A stretch of 64,000 bases of DNA. It comes from a gamma proteobacterium HIMB55 (GTDB taxonomy: Bacteria > Pseudomonadota > Gammaproteobacteria > Pseudomonadales > Halieaceae). Positions 56,533 through 64,000 of this stretch are shown piece by piece (the stretch's first letter is position 1; every line of letters begins with the position of its first letter). The position numbers were made by a program, and so were the translations under genes. Below the pieces are notes generated by a model. That model worked only from the letters and a program-made list of their open reading frames with translations. It was not told where the DNA came from and searched no databases. The stretch spans positions 2,004,035 to 2,068,034 of the forward strand of contig AGIF02000001.1 in NCBI GenBank assembly GCA_000227505.4. Direction: 5' to 3'.

Positions 56533-58010
56533 TGAGCGTTAATGTTGTTTGGTTCAAGCGTGATTTACGTCTGAGCGATCATGCGTCGCTAGAGCGCGCA
56601 ATCAGACTCGGGGGCGAGACGCTCCTGATCTACATTTTAGAACCCGACTTGGTCAACAATGCCCATTACCGCGGACGACACTGGCAGTTTATTGCCCAAT
56701 CGCTCGCGGATATGCAAAACACACTGAAGTCATATGGGCACCAGCTGGAAATCGTTGAGGGGAACGCGCTCGATGTGCTTGCCTCGATTAACGAGAAGCT
56801 AGGTATCCAAACCCTGCTCAGCTACGAAGAAACAGGCCTCGACGTCACCTTTCAGCGCGATCTTCACGTGTCCAGTTATTGCGCGAGCAAGGGTATTGAT
56901 TGGCAAGAGTTCCAAACCAACGGCATTCAGCGAAAGCGTAAAGATCGAAAAGGCTGGAACCGCAGCTGGCACCGAGTCATGACTGCCGAGTGCCACGAGG
57001 TCGAACTTGTGGCACTAAAAACGCTCAGCTTTTCCGGCCACGATCAGCTTGAAGCATTGCGAAGTAACCGATTCGACCGATGGCAAAACCAGCAGAGCGA
57101 AATGCAAGTAGGTGGGCCTACCGAGGCCTCGCATGTGCTGGATAGTTTCCTCAATGACCGAGGCTGGGGCTATCAAAAGTTCATCTCAAAACCGGAGCAG
57201 AGTCGGACGCACTGCTCACGTCTATCACCCTATCTCGCCTGGGGAAATTTGAGCATGCGCGAGGCTTACCAAGCCCTGCAACAGCAGGAAAAGCGTCATG
57301 GTTGGACGCGAGCAATGAGCGCCTTTGAATCGCGGCTTCACTGGCACTGCCACTTCATACAGAAGTTCGAGATGGAATGTCGAATGGAGTTCGAAGACAT
57401 CAATCGAGGCTACGCGGCGCAGCCACGTGGTCAGGACGATGACTTGGTGGTCGCATGGAAAGAAGGGATGACAGGCTACCCTTTGATTGACGCCACAATG
57501 CGCGCGCTCAAGGCCACGGGTTATGCGAATTTTCGTTCAAGAGCGATGCTGGTTAGCTTCCTAACTCATCACCTTTGGCAAGACTGGCGAACAGGCGTCA
57601 CCCACTTGGGCTCACTATTTCTCGACTTCGAGCCGGGTATTCACTACCCACAAATGCAAATGCAGGCCGGCGTCACAGGCATTAACACCATTCGCATCTA
57701 CAACCCGATAAAACAGTCTCTAGATCACGACCCCGATGGCGAATTCATCCGAAAATGGGTGCCGGAGCTCAAAGATTTACCCACACCCTTGGTTCATCAG
57801 CCGTGGCTTATGTCGCCCATGGAGCGGATGCTCGATCCGATTGACTATCCAGAGCCAGTTGTCGACTTGAAGGCTTCTTATAAACGCGCGCGGGATACCC
57901 TCTGGCAACTAAAAACCGACCCCATGGTGGCGATTGAAAGAGAGCGTATACTCAACCAACACGTTGAGCGGCGATATCAAAAACGCTTCGAGGAATCCCA
58001 GCGAGATTGA
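56532..58010 (+). CDS. Cryptochrome/photolyase-family flavoprotein
   Basis: A 492-residue protein with the photolyase start [16 protein letters not shown], the antenna-domain fold and the FAD domain ([42 protein letters not shown]). Instead of the WQWA segment of classical photolyases, the sequence reads [10 protein letters not shown] (Q374-Q378), so the tryptophan next to FAD in E. coli appears replaced by methionine. This marks a separate subgroup, either repair enzyme or photoreceptor. It overlaps the cho stop by one base, favouring DNA repair. Confidence 0.85.
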   Translation: MSVNVVWFKRDLRLSDHASLERAIRLGGETLLIYILEPDLVNNAHYRGRHWQFIAQSLADMQNTLKSYGHQLEIVEGNALDVLASINEKLGIQTLLSYEETGLDVTFQRDLHVSSYCASKGIDWQEFQTNGIQRKRKDRKGWNRSWHRVMTAECHEVELVALKTLSFSGHDQLEALRSNRFDRWQNQQSEMQVGGPTEASHVLDSFLNDRGWGYQKFISKPEQSRTHCSRLSPYLAWGNLSMREAYQALQQQEKRHGWTRAMSAFESRLHWHCHFIQKFEMECRMEFEDINRGYAAQPRGQDDDLVVAWKEGMTGYPLIDATMRALKATGYANFRSRAMLVSFLTHHLWQDWRTGVTHLGSLFLDFEPGIHYPQMQMQAGVTGINTIRIYNPIKQSLDHDPDGEFIRKWVPELKDLPTPLVHQPWLMSPMERMLDPIDYPEPVVDLKASYKRARDTLWQLKTDPMVAIERERILNQHVERRYQKRFEESQRD

Positions 58011-58099
58011 TCTGCTGGTGGCGCGTGATTTCGGAATGGCACCACGAAATTCGACTCGAGCACCAAAAATAACGAGCACGGAACTAAAAGGGGCATCAA

Positions 58100-59329
58100 A
58101 TGCGCATCATCTGGATCCTATTCGGTCTGCTCATAGCCATTCCATTAGGCACTCTGACGTGGATCTCATCCCAAGTTGATGCGGACTTTTTGATCGATAC
58201 TGCGAGCGGCATCTTAGAAGAAGAGGGCATCTCCCTTACGCACACGGGCGAGGCCACCTTCTCGCTGATCCCGTCCGTCCGCCTCTCCTTGTCTCAAGTC
58301 ACCCTCATTATTCCCGAGAGCCCTTCGGCAGAAAACTCGTCGCCAGAGAGCTCTTCGCCGGAGGGCTATTCACCAACAAACAGTCCTCGAGACAGCTCTT
58401 CCTCAAGAACGAGGGACTCGGAAGTGCAACAGATTTCACTCGAAGGTTTCGAGCTGACCACCAATCTCTTTTCTTTTTGGCGCTCGCGCAGCGCTGAAAT
58501 TTCAGCGACACGGTTGATAGTCGATAACATCGAGATCTCTGATTTTTCGTCCCAAATCGAGATAGGCGAGAGCATCGTTCTCCCAGATATAAAAGCAACA
58601 CTCTGGCAAGGAGCGGTAGAGGCTTATGCGCAGATCAATACGCAAATTGACCCGCTGAGTATCGAGACTCGCGGCAAACTCACAGATGCGGACGCAACAT
58701 CACTGCTAGCGGCTATGGCCAACCTCGGTGCTGCAAAAGGAAAGCTTTCGGCAGGGTGGGACCTCGCAGCGGTGCTTCCTGAGGCCGAAAATGACCTTGC
58801 CAAGCTCAATGGGCAAATAGTTATAAACGGCGATCAAGTCACTCTCGCAGCAGTCGATCTCCAGGGGGGAATGTGCTCTACGATTAGCCGTGCGCAGGGA
58901 AAGAGAGGTCCGAAGTGGAACAAGAATGGAACGCTGTTTGATCGCCTGTCGATGATACAAACCTTCACGGGCACGGAAGCCATAATTGAGAGATTAACCC
59001 TTGAGACAAACGTGGCGTCGATTGAGGCCACAGCCAATCTCGATCGCGCCACAGACAGCTTTACAGCGAAAGCTTCCGCACAACTCAACAACGAAGCTCT
59101 GAATCTCGTACCGAACTGCAGAGTTAATCCCCGCTTGGCGAACGTCGCATGGCCAATCGACTGCCGTGGCAAGCTTAGCGACGGCAATCCGCGCCGCTGG
59201 TGTAAAGTAGACGTTTCAGAGATCGTCGAACAGGGCCTGAAAGGCGAGATACAGCGGCGATTAAAATTAGATGATGTTGATTTCGACAACCCAGCGAGCC
59301 TCATACAGTCGCTCATCAAACGTAAGTAG
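58100..59329 (+). CDS. AsmA-like envelope protein with Ser-rich insert
   Basis: A 409-residue protein with an N-terminal membrane helix (WILFGLLIAIPLGTLTWISS), then an AsmA-type beginning (LEEEGISLTHTGEATFSLIPSVRLSLSQV) and long beta-rich repeats. AsmA-like proteins carry lipids between membranes or affect outer-membrane assembly. Residues about 73-107 form a low-complexity Ser/Pro/Glu/Arg block made of near-repeats of SSPE. Starts at ATG 58100 behind AAAAGGGG. selO lies 23 bases downstream of the stop. Cysteines 282, 359 and 370 or so may pair. Confidence 0.62.
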   Translation: MRIIWILFGLLIAIPLGTLTWISSQVDADFLIDTASGILEEEGISLTHTGEATFSLIPSVRLSLSQVTLIIPESPSAENSSPESSSPEGYSPTNSPRDSSSSRTRDSEVQQISLEGFELTTNLFSFWRSRSAEISATRLIVDNIEISDFSSQIEIGESIVLPDIKATLWQGAVEAYAQINTQIDPLSIETRGKLTDADATSLLAAMANLGAAKGKLSAGWDLAAVLPEAENDLAKLNGQIVINGDQVTLAAVDLQGGMCSTISRAQGKRGPKWNKNGTLFDRLSMIQTFTGTEAIIERLTLETNVASIEATANLDRATDSFTAKASAQLNNEALNLVPNCRVNPRLANVAWPIDCRGKLSDGNPRRWCKVDVSEIVEQGLKGEIQRRLKLDDVDFDNPASLIQSLIKRK

Positions 59330-59352
59330 GGCTCAAAAAGGCGTAAGTGCTT

Positions 59353-60846
59353 ATGACCACCCCAGCACAATGGGAACACAGCTACCAGGATCTCGGCACG
59401 CTATATACAAGCACTGCCCAGTCGGAACGAGCCTCAAAACCCGAGTGGATGGCGTGGAATGATTCACTCGCAGAATCCTTAAGTTGGCCTTCAGCCTGGG
59501 CAAAATCAGATGAGGCTCTCAGCGCATTCAGTGGTCACGGTGACCTGCCCGGAACGAAACCCAGTGCATCGGTTTACGCGGGTCACCAGTTCGGTCAGTA
59601 CAACCCTCAGCTGGGTGATGGTCGAGCCGTACTTTTGGGCGAATGGGTACTTGAAGACGGTCAGCGGTACGACATTCAGTTAAAGGGAGCCGGCCCTACG
59701 CCCTATTCGCGCGGCGGTGATGGCCTATCACCCGTTGGCCCTGTGGTAAGGGAGTACTTACTTTCGGAGGCGATGTACCGTCTTGGGGTACCCACCACAC
59801 GCGCGCTTGCGGCAGTTGCGACAGGAGACTCTGTCTTCCGAAATGATCGGGAACCCGGTGCCGTCATGGTTCGCGTTGCCGACAGTCACCTACGCTTCGG
59901 CAGTATCCAATACTTCGCCATGACTCGGGACGGCGAGGGACTATCCGAACTGGTTAGCTACGCTGCCAACCGCCATTACCAAACGGTGATTGAAGCGAAG
60001 GGCGTAACGACAACTGGCCAGCATGCGGAGGTCCTTCTCGAGGAAACCGTAAAACGTATCGCGTCACTGGTAGCCCATTGGCAAAGTCTTGGCTTCATTC
60101 ATGGCGTCATGAATACCGATAACATGTTGCTATCAGGCCAGACAATCGACTACGGCCCTTGCGCCTTCGTCGACAGTTATAAAGCGGATGCCAAATTCAG
60201 TGCTATCGACTCGCAGGGACGCTATCGGCTATCCAATCAACCTGGTATCGCGCATTGGAATACCAGTGTCCTAGCCTCCTGCCTACTCAAGACTTTGAAC
60301 GAGGAAGAGGACAAGGCAATTGCGTTTGCTCAAGCGGTAATCGACGAGTTTCCCCGCTGGTATACCGAAGCTTACAAAGCTCGAATGGCAGCAAAGTTAG
60401 GGTTAGACGCCTTCCGAGAAGATGACACGGCCCTACTCGACAACTTCCTGCAAACGCTCGAAAAAGACAGCCTTGATCTCACCCTCGCCTACCGCTGGCT
60501 TACCCATGAGGCACTTGAGGACAGCCATCACACGCCGATCCATCAGCTGTTCACACCATCCGATTCGCTACTCGCGTGGCGAACCGAGTGGACACGCCGA
60601 CGCGCCACAAATAAAGCGTTGAGTGACGAGCTCAATGCCCACATGGTCAGTGCAAACCCCGTCGTGATCCCCAGAAATCATCAAGTGGCTGCCGCCATCG
60701 CTGACGCAGAAGTCAGGGACTATGGACACTTGGAGCAAGCTTTTCAGCGCTGGCAAACACCCTTTGTATGGGCAGACAACGACCTGTTGTGGGCGGCAAC
60801 CCCAGACGCATCAGAGCGGGTCACCCGAACGTTTTGCGGAACCTAG
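59353..60846 (+). CDS. selO: Protein adenylyltransferase SelO
   Basis: A 497-residue YdiU/SelO pseudokinase that attaches AMP to proteins and guards redox homeostasis. YAGHQFGQYNPQLGDGRAV, LKGAGPTPYSRGGDGLSPV and the HGVMNTDNML and DYGPCAFVD active-site motifs are all intact. The chain ends CGT; SelO proteins carry a C-terminal cysteine or selenocysteine. The ATG at 59353 is used; a GTG two codons earlier has a better-placed AAGG. It lies between the AsmA-like gene and pyrDK. Confidence 0.94.
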   Translation: MTTPAQWEHSYQDLGTLYTSTAQSERASKPEWMAWNDSLAESLSWPSAWAKSDEALSAFSGHGDLPGTKPSASVYAGHQFGQYNPQLGDGRAVLLGEWVLEDGQRYDIQLKGAGPTPYSRGGDGLSPVGPVVREYLLSEAMYRLGVPTTRALAAVATGDSVFRNDREPGAVMVRVADSHLRFGSIQYFAMTRDGEGLSELVSYAANRHYQTVIEAKGVTTTGQHAEVLLEETVKRIASLVAHWQSLGFIHGVMNTDNMLLSGQTIDYGPCAFVDSYKADAKFSAIDSQGRYRLSNQPGIAHWNTSVLASCLLKTLNEEEDKAIAFAQAVIDEFPRWYTEAYKARMAAKLGLDAFREDDTALLDNFLQTLEKDSLDLTLAYRWLTHEALEDSHHTPIHQLFTPSDSLLAWRTEWTRRRATNKALSDELNAHMVSANPVVIPRNHQVAAAIADAEVRDYGHLEQAFQRWQTPFVWADNDLLWAATPDASERVTRTFCGT

Positions 60847-60972
60847 AACACGAGTCTCTCTCAAAACCAGCGACACGATCTGCTCAAAGAAAACCCGGCA
60901 TATGCGGCGTAATCACATAGCTCGAACCGCGTGGGGGCTTTATAATCGCCGCGGCAATATGGAGAGCATTGG

Positions 60973-62607
60973 GTGAAAACAGAATTTCTTGGAAAAACGG
61001 TGAGCGGTCCGTTCACTATTCCTTCGGGCATCGTCTCAACTGCACCCAGTATCATCCAACGGATCTTCGACGACCTCCCAGAAGTCGGGGTTGTCACAAC
61101 TAAAAGCGTTGGCCCTGTTCCGCGAGCAGGCAATCGCGAGCCCGTATATTCGCAGTATGCGCCGGGTTGCTTCGTGAACGCGGTTGGCCTGACGAATCCT
61201 GGCGCTGAAGAAGCGCGAAAAGGTTTTGAATCCCTGAACGTGCCGGAAGATCGATTCCTTCTGGTCTCGATCTTTGGCGGCAGCATCGAGGAATTTGTCG
61301 AGGTCGCAAAGATCTTAGCGCCAGTAGCCGACGGTTTAGAGCTCAACCTCTCGTGTCCCCACGCGCAAGGCTACGGTATGGCCATGGGGCAAGACCCAGA
61401 AATGGTGCGCGCCATAGTGAGTGCTGTAAAAGCCGCTGTGGACGTCCCGGTAATCCCTAAATTGACGCCAAATGTCGATCGTATCGAAGACATCGGTCAA
61501 GCAGCTCTGGAAGCTGGGGCCGACGGGCTGTGTGCGATTAATACCGTGGGACCAGGCTATACCGAAAGCCATGGCCACCCAGTACTCAGCAACGGCATGG
61601 GCGGCATGTCTGGCAGCGGCGTTTTACCGACAGCGCTCAAATGTATCCGTGCACTGAAGTCCATCACAGACAAGCCGATTATCGGCTGTGGTGGCTTGTC
61701 GACGGCAGAAGATTGTCGTGCAGCCATGCATGCAGGGGCTTCAATCGTTGGTGTGGGATCAGCACTCAGCGGTATGGACACGGAAGATATGAACACCTAC
61801 TTCCGTCAGCTTCAAAACGACATCGAGTTTGGTAGTAACAAAGCCCGAGGCGGTCTAAACCTTGAGCTAGATATGGACTTCGCACCTTACAAAGTCGTCT
61901 CGAATGAGCCTGTCTGTGATGACATTACGGTCGTAACCCTTGATGGGAACATCAATATTCAGCCTGGGGAATATGTATTCGTATGGATACCTAGCGTTGG
62001 CGAGAAACCATTTTCCTGTTTGACCGACGCCCCGTTGCGCCTCGCGGTCATTGATGTCGGTCAGTTCACAAGTGCCTGCTACAAACTTCAGCCTGGTGAT
62101 GACGTCTATATACGTGGACCTCACGGCGCGTCGGTTATGCCGAAAGACGACGCGAACATTATCTGCGTTGCCGGTGGCACCGGCTTAGCAGCTGTTTACC
62201 AAATCGCCCGCGACTTCGGGTCGGATGAGAACCCTGTGCAAATCTTCGCCGGCGCACGAAGCGCAGAGCGCCTTTACTTCACGGATGAGTGTCGTGAAGT
62301 CGCAGAAGTGCACATCGCAACTGATGACGGAAGTGCAGGCTTTAGTGGTCGGGTTCCCGAGGCACTTCGAGCCTATCTGGAAACGCTCGACAGTGAGACC
62401 TTGGCACGGACCGAATTCTACAACTGCGGTCCCGAGCCCATGATCCACGCGGCCGAGGCCGTACAGCGAGACTTCGTCGACAGTGGTCAAATGTTCAGCG
62501 CTATCGATTACACCACCAAGTGCGGTGTTGGTATCTGTGGTGCTTGTGCATCACCCGATGGCCGGCGCATTTGCGTTGATGGACCGTTCATTAATACGGC
62601 TCAGTAA
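60973..62607 (+). CDS. Fused dihydroorotate dehydrogenase (PyrD type 1B plus PyrK)
   Basis: One 544-residue chain combining both subunits of the NAD-dependent class 1B dihydroorotate dehydrogenase. Residues 1-290 are the FMN barrel, with K44 and the active-site C128 in LNLSCPH. Residues about 310-544 are the PyrK electron-transfer part: an FAD/NAD ferredoxin-reductase fold (AGGTGLAAVYQI, NCGPEPMI) and a 2Fe-2S cluster with cysteines 517, 522, 525 and 534, the last spacer shorter than in typical PyrK. It starts at GTG after GGAGAG. A dihydropyrimidine dehydrogenase role is the alternative. Confidence 0.82.
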   Translation: MKTEFLGKTVSGPFTIPSGIVSTAPSIIQRIFDDLPEVGVVTTKSVGPVPRAGNREPVYSQYAPGCFVNAVGLTNPGAEEARKGFESLNVPEDRFLLVSIFGGSIEEFVEVAKILAPVADGLELNLSCPHAQGYGMAMGQDPEMVRAIVSAVKAAVDVPVIPKLTPNVDRIEDIGQAALEAGADGLCAINTVGPGYTESHGHPVLSNGMGGMSGSGVLPTALKCIRALKSITDKPIIGCGGLSTAEDCRAAMHAGASIVGVGSALSGMDTEDMNTYFRQLQNDIEFGSNKARGGLNLELDMDFAPYKVVSNEPVCDDITVVTLDGNINIQPGEYVFVWIPSVGEKPFSCLTDAPLRLAVIDVGQFTSACYKLQPGDDVYIRGPHGASVMPKDDANIICVAGGTGLAAVYQIARDFGSDENPVQIFAGARSAERLYFTDECREVAEVHIATDDGSAGFSGRVPEALRAYLETLDSETLARTEFYNCGPEPMIHAAEAVQRDFVDSGQMFSAIDYTTKCGVGICGACASPDGRRICVDGPFINTAQ

Positions 62608-62764
62608 CAGAGATCTCCTCGGCATCTCAGGTCGAGGGTTGAATGCGTCTTCCCGCTAAAACTGCTTGCAGTAACTACAGTCTGCAATAGCTTCGGCAAC
62701 AATCCTCTGCGATATCGAATCTTTTTGTTTACACTGCGTGACGAAAAACTCTGGGGGCAGTCAC

Positions 62765-63625
62765 ATGGGCACCAAACTCGTATCAATTTCTATTGCCGTC
62801 ACATTGGCGGTTTTTGCCGTCTCGTGGCTAGGCGATCAAACCGGCTCGAGCCTTTACGGCCTGCCACTCATGGCGGCGATGGCATTGGGGGTCTTTATCG
62901 TTCAGTGGATTGGACTCATACATGCACGGCTTTTTGAGACCGAGCACTACTTCGATTTAGTGGGCAGCCTGACCTACATCACTGTCACTATCCTTGCCAT
63001 TCAGCAAGCCGCCGACTTGGGTCTGCGACAGCAGCTGATTGCGAGTGCAGTTATCGTCTGGGCAGCGCGGCTTGGCCCGTTCCTGTTTATGCGGATCCAG
63101 AAAGCGGGAGAAGACCGACGGTTCAGGAAGATCAAATTGTCTACACCGCGCTTTCTACTTACATGGACTCTCCAAGGTACCTGGGTCTTCATTACGGCCG
63201 GTGCAGCATTGGCAGCCATCATGACGCCCAACGCGAATGCGCTGGGTAATGTCTTCTTCGTGGGCGCCGCAATGTGGGTGATCGGTATGGCTATCGAGGT
63301 CATTGCCGATAACGAAAAGAGCGCCTTCAAAGCCGACCCTGCCAACGAGGGTAAATTCATCAACACAGGCATCTGGGCGCGCTCGCAGCACCCTAACTAC
63401 TTTGGCGAAATTTTATTGTGGGCAGGTGTGGCTGTTATGGCGCTCCCGTCGCTGAGCGGCAGCGCGTATATCTTCCTAATCTCGCCGTTCTTTGTCGCAC
63501 TGCTTCTCACAAAAATTAGTGGCGTGCCACTGCTTCGAAAGTCGGGCGATGAGCGCTGGGGCGACGACCCTGAGTATCGAGCCTACCGGAAGAACACCCC
63601 TACACTGATTCCTCGACTCTTCTGA
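62765..63625 (+). CDS. DUF1295 steroid-reductase-like membrane protein
   Basis: A 286-residue membrane protein with about six to seven helices and the C-terminal signature SQHPNYFGEILLW, shared by DUF1295, steroid 5-alpha reductases and isoprenylcysteine methyltransferases. The substrate is unknown, possibly a lipid or sterol-like molecule. The start at ATG 62765 follows GGGGG; an in-frame GTG at 62738 is possible. It is followed by a strong bidirectional terminator. Confidence 0.82.
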   Translation: MGTKLVSISIAVTLAVFAVSWLGDQTGSSLYGLPLMAAMALGVFIVQWIGLIHARLFETEHYFDLVGSLTYITVTILAIQQAADLGLRQQLIASAVIVWAARLGPFLFMRIQKAGEDRRFRKIKLSTPRFLLTWTLQGTWVFITAGAALAAIMTPNANALGNVFFVGAAMWVIGMAIEVIADNEKSAFKADPANEGKFINTGIWARSQHPNYFGEILLWAGVAVMALPSLSGSAYIFLISPFFVALLLTKISGVPLLRKSGDERWGDDPEYRAYRKNTPTLIPRLF

Positions 63626-63660
63626 GACACGCACAGATAAATCTCAGAATGGGAGACACA

Positions 63661-63686
63661 AAAAAGCCGGCGATTGCCGGCTTTTT
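63661..63686. terminator. Bidirectional terminator
   Basis: AAAAGCCGGC and GCCGGCTTTT flank GATT, giving A- and T-runs on both sides. It can end the DUF1295 gene and the converging nitronate monooxygenase-like gene. Confidence 0.93.
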
Positions 63687-63743
63687 GCTTTTTATCCAAG
63701 AGCTTTATCACCATTAGCTCTCTACAGATATTCGAACCATTGC

Positions 63744-64000
63744 TTACGCGTACTGCCCTTGCAGGCCTGACAAACAAGAATGGAACCCTGCCATCGTTGA
63801 TTCCACAATCTCAGCCGCGGATCTAGCTTCGTTGATGCGCCCCATGACTTGACCGGTCAATGGAATCGCCGCCTCCAAATCGCCACCAAAGTAGAGATCC
63901 AAAATATTGGCCATATGCTCAAAGGGCTGAAACTGTCCCATAAGCTCCAGCTCACCGGTACGCTCTGTACGCATGGCGCGGAGCGCGGGACGACCCTGCT
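63744..64000 (-). CDS. C-terminal end of a nitronate monooxygenase-like flavoprotein (partial)
   Basis: Only the last 85 or so residues are inside the window; the frame stays open to its end. EAAIPLTGQVMGRINEARS followed by AAEIVESTM resembles the C-terminal region of 2-nitropropane dioxygenase/nitronate monooxygenase and related NAD(P)H flavin oxidoreductases. No catalytic residue is visible, so the substrate is open. It converges with the DUF1295 gene. Confidence 0.7.
   Translation of the reverse strand, partial: QGRPALRAMRTERTGELELMGQFQPFEHMANILDLYFGGDLEAAIPLTGQVMGRINEARSAAEIVESTMAGFHSCLSGLQGQYA

Noticed and set aside
60973-62607. Dihydropyrimidine dehydrogenase
   Set aside because: The order FMN barrel then ferredoxin-reductase with 2Fe-2S matches PyrD plus PyrK, not the PreA/PreT or DPD layout with 4Fe-4S clusters. 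It is kept only as an alternative substrate idea.

Overview
The window reads as one chromosomal stretch of a free-living marine gammaproteobacterium. It is densely packed and coherent in base composition. No tRNA, rRNA, insertion sequence, phage gene or CRISPR array was seen. Gene order from trxA-rho-ubiD through hemYXDC/argH, cyaY-lptM-lysA-dapF-DUF484-xerC-HAD and amtB-glnK/ubiK-comM follows the arrangement I know from Pseudomonas. Gene content (periplasmic KatG, photolyase-like protein, SelO, DUF3187) and base composition would suit an OM60/NOR5-type (Halieaceae) bacterium. That placement is inference, not proof.

Layout. 1-7.1 kb: grxD, the arginine genes argD-argF, and nrdAB behind a 353-base leader rich in dyads with a perfect DnaA box. 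7.2-13.8 kb: dinG with a PlsC-like acyltransferase, a small membrane protein, rpsT, hslO and pckA. 13.8-20.4 kb: a two-gene RND efflux system, a peroxiredoxin and an SLC13 transporter. 20.4-25.6 kb: a moaA-moxR-coxE-like cluster, then gshA. 25.6-31.2 kb: an FKBP lipoprotein, a TIGR02444-type protein, a GIY-YIG protein, trxA, rho with a long disordered N-terminus, and ubiD. 31.2-36.4 kb: hemC-hemD-hemX-hemY divergent from argH. 36.6-42.6 kb: DUF3187, cyaY, the tiny lipoprotein gene lptM, lysA-dapF-DUF484-xerC-HAD. 42.6-49.5 kb: a lone PII gene, secreted katG, and glnK-amtB with a sigma54/NtrC-type control region and an apparently unannotated 28-codon ORF, then ubiK-comM. 49.5-54.2 kb: cytochrome c, a GST, a DUF3080 lipoprotein and the agmatine genes aguB-aguA. 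54.2-64 kb: a heptamer array, DUF6482, a DUF3445 haem N-demethylase-like gene, cho plus a cryptochrome/photolyase gene, an AsmA-like protein, selO, a fused pyrD-pyrK, a DUF1295 membrane protein and the truncated end of a nitronate monooxygenase-like gene.

How it fits together. Most genes are housekeeping: arginine and lysine synthesis, dNTP supply, haem, ubiquinone, glutathione and thioredoxin, and nitrogen sensing. The less ordinary signals lie mostly between and at the edges of genes. They are the glnK leader ORF with its paired NtrC-like sites 32 bases apart, two perfect 7-base tandem arrays of different sequence, the 14-base inverted repeat before the GST gene, the nrdAB leader, the cho-photolyase pair, and the single-chain dihydroorotate dehydrogenase. 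I found no clear defence island or secretion system. Function calls rest on motifs recognised by eye, and starts were chosen from ribosome-binding sites and family lengths.
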